From: an uncultured Bacteroidales bacterium
GTDB lineage: Bacteria; Bacteroidota; Bacteroidia; Bacteroidales; Paludibacteraceae
NCBI GenBank assembly: GCA_902785605.1
Contig: CACZZL010000012.1
Location: 1 to 64,000 of the forward strand
Length of the DNA: 64,000 nt
Direction of reading: 5' to 3'
How positions within the stretch are numbered: position 1 is the first letter of the stretch; every line of letters begins with the position of its first letter. The notes below the pieces were generated by a model. It saw only the letters and a program-made list of their open reading frames with translations, was not told the origin of the DNA and made no database searches. This document shows positions 1-8,555 of the stretch, one piece after another. Made by a program: the position numbers and the translations under genes.

Positions 1-63
1 CCGCAGAAACTGACGCTACTAATGGCGACAAAAATGTCGCCAAAATGCAAATTATAAGAAAGG

Positions 64-161
64 AAAATAGAACATTAGTGCATAGGTATTACCTCCGTAT
101 TACCTCCGTATTGCCTCCGATGTGATACCGATGTAATACCGATGAGAAAAATAGAACATTA
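64..161. repeat. 11-nt repeat array flanked by a 14-bp direct repeat
   Basis: Five units of exactly 11 nt run from 86 to 140: GTATTACCTCC twice, GTATTGCCTCC, GATGTGATACC and GATGTAATACC. The last two resemble inverted copies of the first three (GTATTAC against GTAATAC). The 14-mer AAAATAGAACATTA occurs at 64-77 and again at 148-161, bracketing the array like a target-site duplication; the second copy ends in the A of the ATG at 161. The period and flanks are read directly; the insertion interpretation is inference. Confidence 0.75.
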
Positions 162-274
162 TGGAACGAATCAGTAAGGAAAAAATAGAAGAAGCCTGCT
201 TACAGGGGATCCTCCAGCCGATGGAGATCGAAGGCAAAAGCGGCTACCGACTAAGTAATAATGCTACTTTTTGA
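161..274 (+). CDS. possible 37-residue peptide, unrecognised
   Basis: ATG at 161 opens a 37-codon frame ending TGA at 272-274, starting MERISKEKIEEACLQ. The N-terminal half looks helical and charged. I do not recognise a family. The start codon sits at the edge of the 14-bp direct repeat, so the adjacent array may have been inserted just upstream of a real start. No promoter of the TTG/TAnnTTTG type is visible before it. It could be a gene remnant or chance. Confidence 0.25.
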   Translation: MERISKEKIEEACLQGILQPMEIEGKSGYRLSNNATF

Positions 275-287
275 CGAGGATACCTGA

Positions 288-344
288 GCCCGTTAGTACT
301 GCATGCGTCCCCCTATTAGGGGAGTATGCGTACGTACTAAGGGC
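288..344. other. strong 57-nt imperfect palindrome
   Basis: GCCC and TTAGTAC (288-299, with G292 bulged) pair with GTACTAA and GGGC (334-344). Inside, GCAT (301-304) pairs with ATGC (326-329) and CCCC (310-313) with GGGG (319-322). No poly-T follows either arm, so it is not an obvious intrinsic terminator. It could be a structured RNA, a recombination or replication site, or a repeat-element end. The rest of 345-548 shows no gene I can support; a CCCCGCGGGG palindrome lies at 400-409. Confidence 0.6.
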
Positions 345-548
345 GTCGAGCGGCATCCTGTCAAACGCCGGATAGCGGCCTGCACAAAAGAAGAAGAGAC
401 CCCGCGGGGCTAACAGACGAAGAAAACCGGACAGAGACGTGACGTACATGTCCGTAATGGTCGCGAAATGGTCGCGGGTTTAACCGCTAAAAGAACGGTA
501 AGAACCCGCAGGGGTAATGGCGCTTAGCCATCCTAGGCGGAGGCCGCT

Positions 549-604
549 CCTTCCGCTTCAACGGAAGGACGCTCCGGGAAAAATCGCTCGAGAGGGCGAT
601 TTTT
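549..604. terminator. two adjacent hairpins, the second terminator-like
   Basis: CCTTCCG (549-555) pairs with CGGAAGG (562-568). Just after it, AAAAATCGC (579-587) pairs with GCGATTTTT (596-604), giving a stem with an A run on one side and a T run on the other, as in a bidirectional intrinsic terminator. It insulates the 709 operon from upstream DNA. Confidence 0.6.
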
Positions 605-644
605 CTTATTTCGGCGCTGCCTCAAACGATTTTTTCTATTTTTA

Positions 645-676
645 TTTGCACATGTCAAAAAAAATCACTACCTTTG
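645..676 (+). promoter_or_regulatory. Bacteroidetes-type promoter for the 709 operon
   Basis: TTTG at 645-648 and TACCTTTG at 669-676 are separated by 20 bp, matching the primary sigma factor consensus of Bacteroidetes (-33 TTTG, -7 TAnnTTTG). Transcription should start about 5-7 nt later, leaving a leader of roughly 25 nt before ATG 709. Confidence 0.8.
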
Positions 677-708
677 CAGCCGCAAAGGTTTTGGATAAAG
701 AACGAACG

Positions 709-1197
709 ATGGATATTGCACTGGAAATCATATTGTTAGTCATTGCGTGGCTGTGCATAGTCGCAGGCATCATCGGCTGTGTTGTGCCGGCAATGCCCGG
801 CGTGCCCCTGGCATATATCGGGTTGATCATTGCCCAGTTCTCCGATTGTGTGGATTTTGCGTGGTACACGCTGGTCATCTGGGGATTCGTGACGATAGGC
901 GCCTTGTTGATTGACTATGTCGTGCCGGCATGGGGAGCCAAGCAGTTCGGCGGCACCAAATGGGGCATGTGGGGCAGTACGCTCGGCTTGCTGGTAGGTC
1001 TGTTCTTCGGCGTATGGGGCGTGATCATCGGCCCGTTCGTCGGAGCGGTGGTCTTTGAACTGCTCGGCGGCAAGAAAGTGTGGGAGTCGTTCAAAGCCGG
1101 CTGGGGCACGTTCGTCGGTCTGCTGTTCAGCACGATCGTGAAACTGATCTGCTGCGGTTTGATGGCGTTGGTGCTGCTATACGGAATGATCTGGTGA
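709..1197 (+). CDS. DUF456 family membrane protein
   Basis: A 162-residue, strongly hydrophobic protein starting MDIALEIILLVIAWLC. It contains the glycine- and proline-rich segment CVVPAMPGVPLAYIG and repeated G-rich transmembrane stretches typical of DUF456, a small integral membrane family of unknown function. About four or five membrane segments are predicted by eye. The frame is open upstream to 517, but the promoter ends at 676 and ATG 709 fits both it and the family length. It heads an operon with the sugar transferase 22 bp downstream, which suggests but does not prove an envelope role. Confidence 0.85.
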   Translation: MDIALEIILLVIAWLCIVAGIIGCVVPAMPGVPLAYIGLIIAQFSDCVDFAWYTLVIWGFVTIGALLIDYVVPAWGAKQFGGTKWGMWGSTLGLLVGLFFGVWGVIIGPFVGAVVFELLGGKKVWESFKAGWGTFVGLLFSTIVKLICCGLMALVLLYGMIW

Positions 1198-1219
1198 TAA
1201 TCGGGAAGGAAAACGGTGT

Positions 1220-2734
1220 ATGTTGAGAGAAGGATGGCATAGAAGAGTAGGGATTGATCTGCTGGTGTGGCTGGTGGCTATACTCCTGTGTATGTTGTGG
1301 CGCTGGGTAGCGGATAAGAGCGCTATCGGAGTCTATTGGGCGATGTTCGGCGTGCTGACCGTGCTGTGGGTGCTGGTGGGAATGCTGGTGCAGGTGTACC
1401 GCTCGTACAAGGAGACCTGGTTCTGGCAAGCCGTACTCGCACTTATCCTGGACGCCGGTATATTAATCGGACTCTGTTGGCTCGTTCTCCCTCGTCTGCC
1501 CTGGGGACTGTCCCCAAAAGTGGCGACATGGACCATCATGCTCGTCGGCGCCATTGATACCCTTGTGGTCCTGCTGGAGCATTACTGGAAGTATGCGACC
1601 AACATGACCGTGCCTGCTATGCAGGTGGAGCACCGTGACAACGCCACGGTCGCCCGTCCCGACGAACCGCGTAGCGCCGCGTCGATGAACTCCATTCATC
1701 AGTCGGTGCTCAGTGTGACCACAGAAGAGGACTACCAGATGCTGCTGGAGCACGCGAAACTGGATTCCAAACAGACCAAGGCTGTCTGTGACCGTAACCG
1801 GTTTGCGTTCTTGCAGATTCCTGACTATCAGTATTATACATTAGTTGACTTGACTCTTCTTAACGATGCCAAAGGTATCAACAGACGTTTCTGTATCGTT
1901 AACCGGAAACTGCCGGACAACGGACGTTATGTGTGCTGCTACCGGCCGCAGGAATATATCAAAAAGAAGATCCTTGCCAAGTATCCATGGGGCATCAATT
2001 GGCTCGTGTATTGCCTCTATTTCTTCACCAAACGCGTGCTGCCGAGACTGATGCTGACCAGCCGTCTGTACTACGATCTGAACAAAGGTCGCAAGCGCAT
2101 GTTGTCCAAAACGGAAGTGCTGGGACGACTGTATTATTGCGGCTTTGAGGTGGACGAGATCGTGCCGATGGGACATATCGAGTATGTGTTCGCACACCGA
2201 ATCTCGCAGCCCTATCCGCAGGAGCAGTTCAAGGTTTACGGCCCGCTGATTAAGTTACGTCGTGTGTGCAAGAACAAGGAGTTCCGCTATTTCTACAAAA
2301 TGCGCACCATGCACCCGTACGCGGAGTATATCCAGAAATATGTGTTCGATGCACGCGGAGGTATGGATATCTCTGACAAATCGAATGACGACTGGCGTAT
2401 CACAACCTGGGGTAAGTTCATGCGCAAGTACTGGCTGGACGAACTGCCGATGCTCATCAACTGGCTCAAACGCGATGTCAAACTGGTGGGTGTACGGCCG
2501 TTGAGCAAAACCATGTTCGAGACCTATCCGAAGTGGCTGCAGGACAAGCGGACGCTGACCAAACCCGGACTGATACCTCCGTTCTATATCGACCATCCGA
2601 ATACCTTCGATGAGCTGTTTGCCAGTGAAGATAAGTATCTGACAGAGTACCTGGCACATCCGATTCGTACGGATATCAAATATTTCTTCCTGACCATGCG
2701 TTCTATCCTGACGAGAAAGACCCACAGTGCTTAG
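1220..2734 (+). CDS. membrane sugar-phosphate transferase (bacterial sugar transferase family)
   Basis: 504 residues. The first 130 hold about four membrane segments (for example LLVWLVAILLCMLWRW). The C-terminal third matches the bacterial sugar transferase domain that moves a sugar-1-phosphate to undecaprenyl phosphate: a Lys-Arg-rich stretch with FYKMRTMHPYAEYIQ, then GKFMRKYWLDELPMLINWL and LVGVRPLSKTMFETYP. The middle, about 130-340, is not recognised. The order of blocks is that of WcaJ/PglC-like enzymes, with some divergence. It follows DUF456 by 22 bp and its last 8 bp overlap the next gene, so the four genes are probably cotranscribed. Expected role: initiating glycan assembly at the inner membrane. 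Confidence 0.8.
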   Translation: MLREGWHRRVGIDLLVWLVAILLCMLWRWVADKSAIGVYWAMFGVLTVLWVLVGMLVQVYRSYKETWFWQAVLALILDAGILIGLCWLVLPRLPWGLSPKVATWTIMLVGAIDTLVVLLEHYWKYATNMTVPAMQVEHRDNATVARPDEPRSAASMNSIHQSVLSVTTEEDYQMLLEHAKLDSKQTKAVCDRNRFAFLQIPDYQYYTLVDLTLLNDAKGINRRFCIVNRKLPDNGRYVCCYRPQEYIKKKILAKYPWGINWLVYCLYFFTKRVLPRLMLTSRLYYDLNKGRKRMLSKTEVLGRLYYCGFEVDEIVPMGHIEYVFAHRISQPYPQEQFKVYGPLIKLRRVCKNKEFRYFYKMRTMHPYAEYIQKYVFDARGGMDISDKSNDDWRITTWGKFMRKYWLDELPMLINWLKRDVKLVGVRPLSKTMFETYPKWLQDKRTLTKPGLIPPFYIDHPNTFDELFASEDKYLTEYLAHPIRTDIKYFFLTMRSILTRKTHSA

Positions 2735-3827
2735 CGAATTAGAAACATATTTAGCCTTGGTGCGTGCCGCGTTATGGGGCGAGAAAAGGCCTTGGCCGGT
2801 GGAGCGGACGAACCATCTGCTGGAACTGAATGCGCTGCAAGGAACAGGTCCGTTGGTGTATCCGATGGTGCTGGATCAGGACGAACTGCCGTCCGCTGCG
2901 CGCACTACGATGAAGAGCGTGTGCCTCCAGACCATGCAGCAGCACGTCAAGTTACAGCACACCCTGAGCGTGGCGCTGGACGCACTGGAGAAAGCCGGTC
3001 TGCATGTCGTTGTGATGAAAGGGGTCGGCTTAGCCACTCTGTACGCCGAACCGCATTACCGCAGCTGGGGAGATATAGACCTGTTTGTCGGAAAAGATCA
3101 ATACCATCCGGCTTGTGCCGTGATGCGAGATACGTTTCCTCAGGCGTTGAAGTTCGACGAGGAGTTGGATCACTACAAGCACTATAACCTGATCGCAGAT
3201 GGCATCTCCATCGAGATACATCGCGTGTCCGTCGGACATCAACATCCGGTGGACGAGATGCGATACGACAAAATCGAACATTTCGGAATGACACACGGTG
3301 AGCGGATTGCCGTGGAGAATGTCGAGATGACGATTCCGGAACCGACCTTCAATGCGCTGTTCGTCTTACTGCATTCATGGGAGCATATGATCACCCAAGG
3401 CGCGAATATACGGCAGTTGTGCGACTGGACGCTGCTGGTACATCATTATCATGACAGGATAGATAGTGAGCGGCTTAAACGCGACTTGGAATCCTTGCAT
3501 CTGCTGGATGTGTGGCAGTTGTACACATGGATAGCCGTACACCATCTGGGACTGAAACAGGAAGAGGCATTCTTCTACAGCGACGAACCGGCTCACCGGG
3601 CAGAACGCTTGCTGAACGATCTGCTGTTAGGCATAATGATCGAAAACAGACATTCCGGCGAAGCACCCAAAGGACGCGTGAGGCGTAAGATGCACACGAT
3701 GCAGGAACGCATGAAGAACGCCGATCGAATAGAGCAGTACAGCCCTGCTTATGCACGGCATATGCGGGCTACCACTTGGCTGAATGGTGCCAAACGGTTC
3801 TTTGCAAAAGACAGACACTGGGAATAA
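2727..3827 (+). CDS. nucleotidyltransferase-fold protein (NTP_transf_5-like)
   Basis: 366 residues from a GTG start at 2727 that overlaps the transferase stop. The diagnostic block is VVMKGVGLATLYAEP followed by YRSWGDIDLFVGKDQY, where the Gly-Asp-Ile-Asp pair is the metal-binding DxD of the nucleotidyltransferase fold. Such proteins are common beside glycan genes in Bacteroidetes and their substrates are mostly unknown. No signal peptide or membrane segment is seen. Coupling to the upstream sugar transferase suggests a part in surface polysaccharide metabolism (inference). The stop overlaps the holA start by one base (TAATG). Confidence 0.75.
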   Translation: MLSELETYLALVRAALWGEKRPWPVERTNHLLELNALQGTGPLVYPMVLDQDELPSAARTTMKSVCLQTMQQHVKLQHTLSVALDALEKAGLHVVVMKGVGLATLYAEPHYRSWGDIDLFVGKDQYHPACAVMRDTFPQALKFDEELDHYKHYNLIADGISIEIHRVSVGHQHPVDEMRYDKIEHFGMTHGERIAVENVEMTIPEPTFNALFVLLHSWEHMITQGANIRQLCDWTLLVHHYHDRIDSERLKRDLESLHLLDVWQLYTWIAVHHLGLKQEEAFFYSDEPAHRAERLLNDLLLGIMIENRHSGEAPKGRVRRKMHTMQERMKNADRIEQYSPAYARHMRATTWLNGAKRFFAKDRHWE

Positions 3828-4858
3828 TGGTAAAGAAATACGAAGATATAATGCGCGCGCTGCGCGCGGACGAGTACGCGCCAATTTATATATTGTGCGG
3901 CGAAGAACCGTATTACACCGATGCCGTGCACGCGTACATAGCGGAGCATGCGCTAGACGAGATGGCGCGTGAGTTTGACCAGCAGACCCTGTATGGTCGT
4001 GACTTGCAAGGTGCTGATATAGCGCCGGTTATTGGCGCAGCACGCGGATTCGCCATGATGGGCGGACGCAAGGTGATCATCGTACGCGAAGCGCAAGCAA
4101 TAAAGAAATGGGAGGCGCTCAACGCGTATATGGACAATCTGATGCCGCAAACGGTCCTGGTCATCTGCTACAACGGCAAACCCGACAAACGCCAAGGTGT
4201 GTGGAAGAAAGCGGCAGAGCACAAACAGGTCGTCTGGTTACAATCGGATAAGTTGCGCGACTACGAAGTTGAGCGGTGGATTGCGAACTATATTCAGGAA
4301 TTCAAGCGCCAACATGCAGAAGTCACCATCGATCCCCGTGTAGCGCCTATTCTGGCAGACCATCTGGGCACAGACCTGAGTGCTATCGTAGGCGCCTTGC
4401 AGAAACTGATAGACGGACGCCCCGAAGGAGTGAACACCATTGATGCGGCCCTCGTGGAACGGAACATCGGTATCTCTAAAGACTACAATATCATGGAGTT
4501 ACAGGCTGCGCTCATTCGTGGAGACGTAGCACGAGCCAACCGGATTACGCAGTATTTCGCGTCCTCAAAGGACCATCCCATGATTCGGGAAATGGCGCCT
4601 TTGTTCACGTTCTTCTCCAATCTGTTGATGTACCATTACCTGCCCGACAAGAGCCAGGCGAATGTGGCCAAAGAACTGGGTATTAATCCCTATTTCGTGA
4701 AGGATTATGTGGCAGCAGCCAAGCGTTTTCCTGCCGGTAAAACCTTCCTCATCGTCGGCTATCTGCGCGATACGGACGCACGACTAAAAGGCATCAACAA
4801 TCCTTCCGCCAAGGATGCGGACTTGTGGAAGGAGATGATTTACAAGATTCTACATTAA
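3827..4858 (+). CDS. holA: DNA polymerase III subunit delta
   Basis: 343 residues. The N terminus (MVKKYEDIMRALRADE, then YILCGEEPYYTDAVHAYI) is the usual start of the clamp-loader delta subunit, which opens the beta sliding clamp. The AAA-like domain fills the first 200 residues without a true P-loop, and the C-terminal helical domain has ISKDYNIMELQAALIRGD. The frame is open to 3776, but ATG 3827, overlapping the previous TAA, gives the family-typical N terminus. Its place at the end of a polysaccharide-type operon is presumably a matter of cotranscription. The stop codon runs into a GGCTAAA heptamer array. Confidence 0.9.
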   Translation: MVKKYEDIMRALRADEYAPIYILCGEEPYYTDAVHAYIAEHALDEMAREFDQQTLYGRDLQGADIAPVIGAARGFAMMGGRKVIIVREAQAIKKWEALNAYMDNLMPQTVLVICYNGKPDKRQGVWKKAAEHKQVVWLQSDKLRDYEVERWIANYIQEFKRQHAEVTIDPRVAPILADHLGTDLSAIVGALQKLIDGRPEGVNTIDAALVERNIGISKDYNIMELQAALIRGDVARANRITQYFASSKDHPMIREMAPLFTFFSNLLMYHYLPDKSQANVAKELGINPYFVKDYVAAAKRFPAGKTFLIVGYLRDTDARLKGINNPSAKDADLWKEMIYKILH

Positions 4859-4914
4859 AGGCTAAAGGCTAAAGGTTAGAGGCTAAAGGCTAATGGCTAA
4901 TGGCTAATGGGATA
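4856..4914. repeat. heptamer array, GGCTAAA type
   Basis: Starting at the holA TAA stop, 7-nt units follow each other: GGCTAAA, GGCTAAA, GGTTAGA, GGCTAAA, then GGCTAAT three times. The same family occurs at 29392-29443, 40917-40962, 43614-43672 and 54042-54095. No coding potential. Confidence 0.85.
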
Positions 4915-5422
4915 GAGGGCCGTAGTAGTCGTATGGAATCGGTTGCCAGGTGGAAGGATAGCTATTTATGCTAACCCATAGAATACTGTCCAGATCAGCA
5001 CGGTGAAAGACATGCTCCTGTACCTTCGCGGTGCTTTTTCTTGCGTCTTCCGGTTGGAACATCAGCTCCGCTTCGTGCAAGGCAAGGAACTCCGCTTCTT
5101 CCGCTTCTAACTTGGCAAGCACTTTCGGATAGATCTTATCAAACAACTGGGGATGCGCGGTGTACCACACCAGCGATGAATCAAACTGCGCCTGCGTAAT
5201 ATCGTGTTTCTCAAGTACTTGTGCATAGTAGATACGCTTGCTCTCTTCGTTATAACGCATACCGCTGAGTTGCAGCATCGCGTCGGTCTTGTGCAAATCA
5301 ACCAGTACATCACGCATCTCCCAAGAGTGCAGAATACCTCTCGGACGACAGGAGACGGCTAATGCTGCGACGATAAGCAGCATTAGCATGGGTGATTTGA
5401 TATGGGACATTGGAGATTTCAT
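4904..5422 (-). CDS. DUF4296 lipoprotein
   Basis: 172 residues, minus strand. The N terminus carries a hydrophobic stretch and a lipobox-like LAVSC around residue 25, so it should be a lipoprotein. The following RGILHSWEMRDVLVDLHKTD and YYAQVLEKHDITQAQFDSSL blocks are characteristic of DUF4296, found next to lspA in Bacteroidetes and of unknown function. The ATG overlaps the lspA stop (ATGA), giving translational coupling. A second ATG at 5410 is possible. The C-terminal part (PSTWQPIPYDYYG) may be lineage-specific; the stop lies in the heptamer array. Confidence 0.8.
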   Translation of the reverse strand: MKSPMSHIKSPMLMLLIVAALAVSCRPRGILHSWEMRDVLVDLHKTDAMLQLSGMRYNEESKRIYYAQVLEKHDITQAQFDSSLVWYTAHPQLFDKIYPKVLAKLEAEEAEFLALHEAELMFQPEDARKSTAKVQEHVFHRADLDSILWVSINSYPSTWQPIPYDYYGPLSH

Positions 5423-5994
5423 TTCTCTTCTGCGGGTTCTTGTTCTTTCTTTTTAAAATCTGTATTCAGCTGTTTGGAATAGAAGAACAGGATGACGAAC
5501 ACAGCCACCGTGATGCAACTGTCCGCGAAATTGAACACCGGACGGAAGAAGATCACCTCTCCCGCACTATTGTGTATCAGCGGAAAATAGAACATATCAA
5601 TCACCTTGCCGTAGAACCAATCGGCGTAGCCGAACAACTTACCGTAGAACACACAATCGATGATATTGCCCATGGCTCCGGCAATGATGAATGCGATCGT
5701 GATGATGTATCCGACGGGCGTCTCGGGCTTGCGAATGAGAAGGTGGGTGTACCAACTCAATGCCACTACCGCAACCAGACGGAAGAGGGTCAGCGCGAAC
5801 TTAGGCATCCACTCCAGACCGAACGCCATGCCGTTGTTCTCAATATAACACAACCAGAACCAGGAAGTGATCTCATGGCTCTCGTTCAGGGCAAAATGCG
5901 AGGCGATGTAGAGCTTGATGATCTGATCGATGACAAGGGATAGCAACACAATCGCCGTCACCGCAATGCTCAATGTCAGCGTGCGATTTTTCAT
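5419..5994 (-). CDS. lspA: lipoprotein signal peptidase (signal peptidase II)
   Basis: 191 residues with four membrane segments. Family blocks present: [37 protein letters not shown] and VFNFADSCI; the two catalytic aspartates are in GKVIDMFYF and FNFADS. It cleaves the signal peptide of diacylglyceryl-modified prolipoproteins in the inner membrane. It overlaps metK upstream and the DUF4296 gene downstream by 4 bp each. The loop before the second catalytic Asp is somewhat longer than in E. coli, as is usual in Bacteroidetes. Confidence 0.95.
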   Translation of the reverse strand: MKNRTLTLSIAVTAIVLLSLVIDQIIKLYIASHFALNESHEITSWFWLCYIENNGMAFGLEWMPKFALTLFRLVAVVALSWYTHLLIRKPETPVGYIITIAFIIAGAMGNIIDCVFYGKLFGYADWFYGKVIDMFYFPLIHNSAGEVIFFRPVFNFADSCITVAVFVILFFYSKQLNTDFKKKEQEPAEEK

Positions 5995-7277
5995 AACTTA
6001 AATGCTTTCTTGACTTGCTCCAGACGGTCCAGTTTCTCCCACGTGAACAGTTCAACCTCGCGTGTATACGGCTTGCCGTCTGCATCGAAGAAGGTCTTGG
6101 TAACCACCTCGTTGGTGCGGCCTACATGACCGTACTTGGCGGTCTCTTCGTAGATCGGCTGCGTCAGTTTCAAGTCGCGGATAATAGCCGCCGGACGCAG
6201 GTCAAACAGTTGGCCCACCACCTTTGCTATCTCGGCATCGCTGAGCGCTACTTGTGCGGTGCCGTACGTGTTGACGTACAGCGAAACAGGTTCCGCTACA
6301 CCGATCGCGTACGATACCTGTACGAGTGCCTCGTGTGCAACACCGGCTGCTACCAGATGCTTGGCAATCCAACGGGCTGCATACGCTGCCGAACGGTCCA
6401 CCTTGGACGGGTCCTTACCGCTGAACGCGCCACCGCCGTGTGCACCGCGACCACCATAGGTGTCCACGATGATCTTACGTCCTGTCAAACCCGTGTCACC
6501 GTGCGGACCGCCAATCACGAAATTACCGGTCGGGTTAACCAACAGCTTCGCGTTCTTGTCCGCCAAAAACTCATGGAGCAGGTGACTGTAACGGCTGTCA
6601 CGCGTTGCAACACGCGGCAGTAAGATATCAATGATATCTTTCTTGATCATCTCCGGAGTCACTTCTTCACCGCATGGCAAACCTGCTCCGGTTCTAAACC
6701 GGTCATGCTGTGTGCTGAGCACAATCGTATCAATACGTACGGGGCGGTTATGTTCATCGTACTCGATCGTCACTTGCGACTTGCTGTCCGGACGGAGATA
6801 GGTCATCTGCTGTCCTTCCTTGCGAATACGCGCCAGGGTATAAACGAGGGTGTGGGCCAAATCAAGCGTGAGCGGCATGTAGTTATCCGTCTCGTCGGTC
6901 GCATAACCGAACATCATTCCCTGGTCGCCGGCTCCTTGTTCCTCTTCCTTGGCACGGCTGACACCCATGTTAATGTCCTGAGACTGAGCGTGTAAGGCGG
7001 TTAGAATTCCGCAACTCTCCGCTTCGAACTTATACTCGGCCTTCGTGTAGCCGATGTCGGCAATCGTCTTACGGGCAATCTGCTGGATATCCACCCATCC
7101 GTTGCAACTCACTTCGCCGGCAATCACCACTTGACCGGTGGTACACAGCGTCTCGCAAGCCACGTGCGCCTGCGGGTCCTGCGCCAGCATGTTATCCAAT
7201 ATAGCGTCCGAAATCTGGTCGCTCACTTTGTCCGGGTGTCCTTCAGACACCGATTCTGATGTAAATAAATAATTCAT
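5991..7277 (-). CDS. metK: S-adenosylmethionine synthase
   Basis: 428 residues. It makes S-adenosylmethionine from methionine and ATP. Signature blocks: [20 protein letters not shown] at the N terminus, [12 protein letters not shown] and [16 protein letters not shown]. The frame is open upstream to 7400, but that part is the promoter and leader; ATG 7277 gives the conserved [10 protein letters not shown] start. It begins the unit metK-lspA-DUF4296, each overlapping by 4 bp. A hairpin followed by nine U residues ends 12 nt before the start codon, suggesting the gene is controlled by attenuation. Confidence 0.97.
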   Translation of the reverse strand: MNYLFTSESVSEGHPDKVSDQISDAILDNMLAQDPQAHVACETLCTTGQVVIAGEVSCNGWVDIQQIARKTIADIGYTKAEYKFEAESCGILTALHAQSQDINMGVSRAKEEEQGAGDQGMMFGYATDETDNYMPLTLDLAHTLVYTLARIRKEGQQMTYLRPDSKSQVTIEYDEHNRPVRIDTIVLSTQHDRFRTGAGLPCGEEVTPEMIKKDIIDILLPRVATRDSRYSHLLHEFLADKNAKLLVNPTGNFVIGGPHGDTGLTGRKIIVDTYGGRGAHGGGAFSGKDPSKVDRSAAYAARWIAKHLVAAGVAHEALVQVSYAIGVAEPVSLYVNTYGTAQVALSDAEIAKVVGQLFDLRPAAIIRDLKLTQPIYEETAKYGHVGRTNEVVTKTFFDADGKPYTREVELFTWEKLDRLEQVKKAFKL

Positions 7278-7289
7278 TGTTGTAGTTCT

Positions 7290-7327
7290 AAAAAAAAAGT
7301 CCACAAGCGACTGTTTATGCTCGTGGA
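7290..7327 (-). promoter_or_regulatory. terminator-like hairpin in the metK leader
   Basis: Read on the minus strand, UCCACGAGC (7327-7319) pairs with GCUUGUGGA (7308-7300), nine pairs including one G-U, around a 10-nt loop. Two bases later comes a run of nine U (7298-7290). That is a textbook intrinsic terminator, placed between the promoter at 7398-7429 and the metK start at 7277. It could terminate transcription, or mask the start region, in response to methionine or SAM. I do not match it to a named SAM riboswitch class. Confidence 0.65.
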
Positions 7328-7397
7328 TAACACGTTTTAGCATTGTTTTAACGAGGTTGCAAGCAGTCAAATCCGTCCTCGGTTCCAAAATCGGGTG

Positions 7398-7429
7398 CAA
7401 AAGTACTACAAAAAAATGATATATGCAAA
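7398..7429 (-). promoter_or_regulatory. metK promoter
   Basis: On the minus strand TTTG (7429-7426) and TACTTTTG (7405-7398) are 20 bp apart. The start should fall near 7391, giving a leader of about 114 nt that contains the terminator-like hairpin. Confidence 0.75.
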
Positions 7430-7440
7430 TTTTTCGAAAA

Positions 7441-7465
7441 AAAAAGCGCCCGATGGACGCTTTTT
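7441..7465 (-). terminator. intrinsic terminator after hpf
   Basis: On the minus strand AAAAAGCG pairs with CGCTTTTT, with further T-G and CC-GG pairs inside, followed by more T. It lies 17 bp beyond the hpf stop and separates hpf from the metK promoter. The A and T runs on both sides would let it act in either direction. Confidence 0.7.
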
Positions 7466-7481
7466 CCCGTTTTTCGTTGTG

Positions 7482-7757
7482 TTATGCGTTTTTGCGTTTT
7501 TCCAATTGGCCTTCCAATGCATTGAGGCATGCATCCAAACCTTCCTCAAACGTGTCTGCGGTTTTCTCAGCGAACAGGCCTGCGATGCGCACTTTCACTT
7601 CCTTGTTGTTGTTGGTCTGCGGTTTGATGACCGACATGCGGATCTCTACCTTGTCGTCACCCGCCAAGTGACGCTCAAAACGATTCATCTTCTTCTCAAT
7701 AAACTGCTCGAGTTTTTCTGCCATCTCGAAATTTACGGCATTGATTGTCAGATTCAT
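7482..7757 (-). CDS. hpf: ribosome hibernation-promoting factor, short form
   Basis: 91 residues. The beta-alpha-beta start MNLTINAVNFEMAEKLEQFI and the basic helix KKMNRFERHL, followed by VEIRMSVIKPQTNNNKEVKV, match the HPF/RaiA family, which binds the 30S subunit at the mRNA and tRNA channel and stabilises idle ribosomes. It lacks the C-terminal dimerisation domain of long HPF, so it is the short type. It lies 38 bp downstream of the acyltransferase gene on the same strand and is followed by its own terminator. Confidence 0.88.
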   Translation of the reverse strand: MNLTINAVNFEMAEKLEQFIEKKMNRFERHLAGDDKVEIRMSVIKPQTNNNKEVKVRIAGLFAEKTADTFEEGLDACLNALEGQLEKRKNA

Positions 7758-7795
7758 AGCAATTCAAATTTTATAAGGTTAAACATTAAATAAAT

Positions 7796-8446
7796 TCACT
7801 CATTCGCCCTTTCATTATACCACTCTTCCAAACGGGCATTGAAATCTCGTCGGTTGAGCGTTTGTGCCCAGTTGCGGACATCGTCGGTACGGTCCTCGAA
7901 ATGGATGGTGACGGTGCGACGCCATTTCCAATTGGTAGACAACTTGGAGAACCAACTGTGCTCCAATCCCCACATGCGGCACAGGATCACGCGTACGCCT
8001 TCCGGCAGCTCGCGGCACACTTCGTACGCCACACGCCGGTTGCCGATCACTTCGCGGTTGACCAGCATCACATGTCCGCTGGGATAGAGACAGACGGGTT
8101 TGCCGGCTGCGAGCGTATCAATGGCTACGCGGCTGAGCTGTCTCGTCGCTTCCACGCCTTCCTCCCTCGTCATGGCACTCTTGGTCAGGTCGGGCACCTC
8201 CATGACATCCGCCATCTTCAGAAAACGACCATACACACTGTGCCGGACAAAGCGCTCGTCACTCATCGGACACATCGGCAGCCACCATTCTTCTGCGAAC
8301 AGAATCACCGGATCAATGTACGCCGAATGGTTCGGCATAACGAGGTGTACACTGTTGTCCCTCAACACTTCTTCTCCCGTCACTCGGATATCGTAGTGCA
8401 GGTGAAGAAAGAACTTCACTATCTTCCCAAGCGTAAACCGATTCAT
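7796..8446 (-). CDS. PlsC-like 1-acylglycerol-3-phosphate acyltransferase
   Basis: 216 residues. The acyltransferase motif I is present as MPNHSAYIDPV (NHxxxxD) and a later LYPSGHVM resembles the substrate-binding block that is usually FPEG. It should transfer an acyl chain to lysophosphatidate or a similar acceptor at the membrane; the exact acceptor is unclear. The frame is open to 8485, but the promoter TAACTTTG ends at 8456, so ATG 8446 is the likely start, leaving only a few leader bases. Cotranscription with hpf is plausible. Confidence 0.75.
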   Translation of the reverse strand: MNRFTLGKIVKFFLHLHYDIRVTGEEVLRDNSVHLVMPNHSAYIDPVILFAEEWWLPMCPMSDERFVRHSVYGRFLKMADVMEVPDLTKSAMTREEGVEATRQLSRVAIDTLAAGKPVCLYPSGHVMLVNREVIGNRRVAYEVCRELPEGVRVILCRMWGLEHSWFSKLSTNWKWRRTVTIHFEDRTDDVRNWAQTLNRRDFNARLEEWYNERANE

Positions 8447-8455
8447 AATCGAGTG

Positions 8456-8486
8456 CAAAGTTACAATAATTATTTCGGATTTCAAA
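8456..8486 (-). promoter_or_regulatory. promoter giving a near-leaderless acyltransferase mRNA
   Basis: Minus-strand TTTG (8486-8483) and TAACTTTG (8463-8456), spacing 19 bp. The expected start at about 8450 is only about four bases before ATG 8446. Confidence 0.7.
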
Positions 8487-8555
8487 TTTATGATTTCAAG
8501 TTTGTGCTTTTTTTACCCTTTAAATGCATTTTTTATTAAAAAATGTCATGCGCGC

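Noticed and set aside
517-708. N-terminal extension of the DUF456 protein
   Set aside because: The segment contains a terminator hairpin and the promoter, so translation must start at 709.
7278-7400. Known SAM riboswitch upstream of metK
   Set aside because: I could not fit the leader to a SAM-I, SAM-II or SMK consensus by eye, so only a terminator-like attenuator is claimed.
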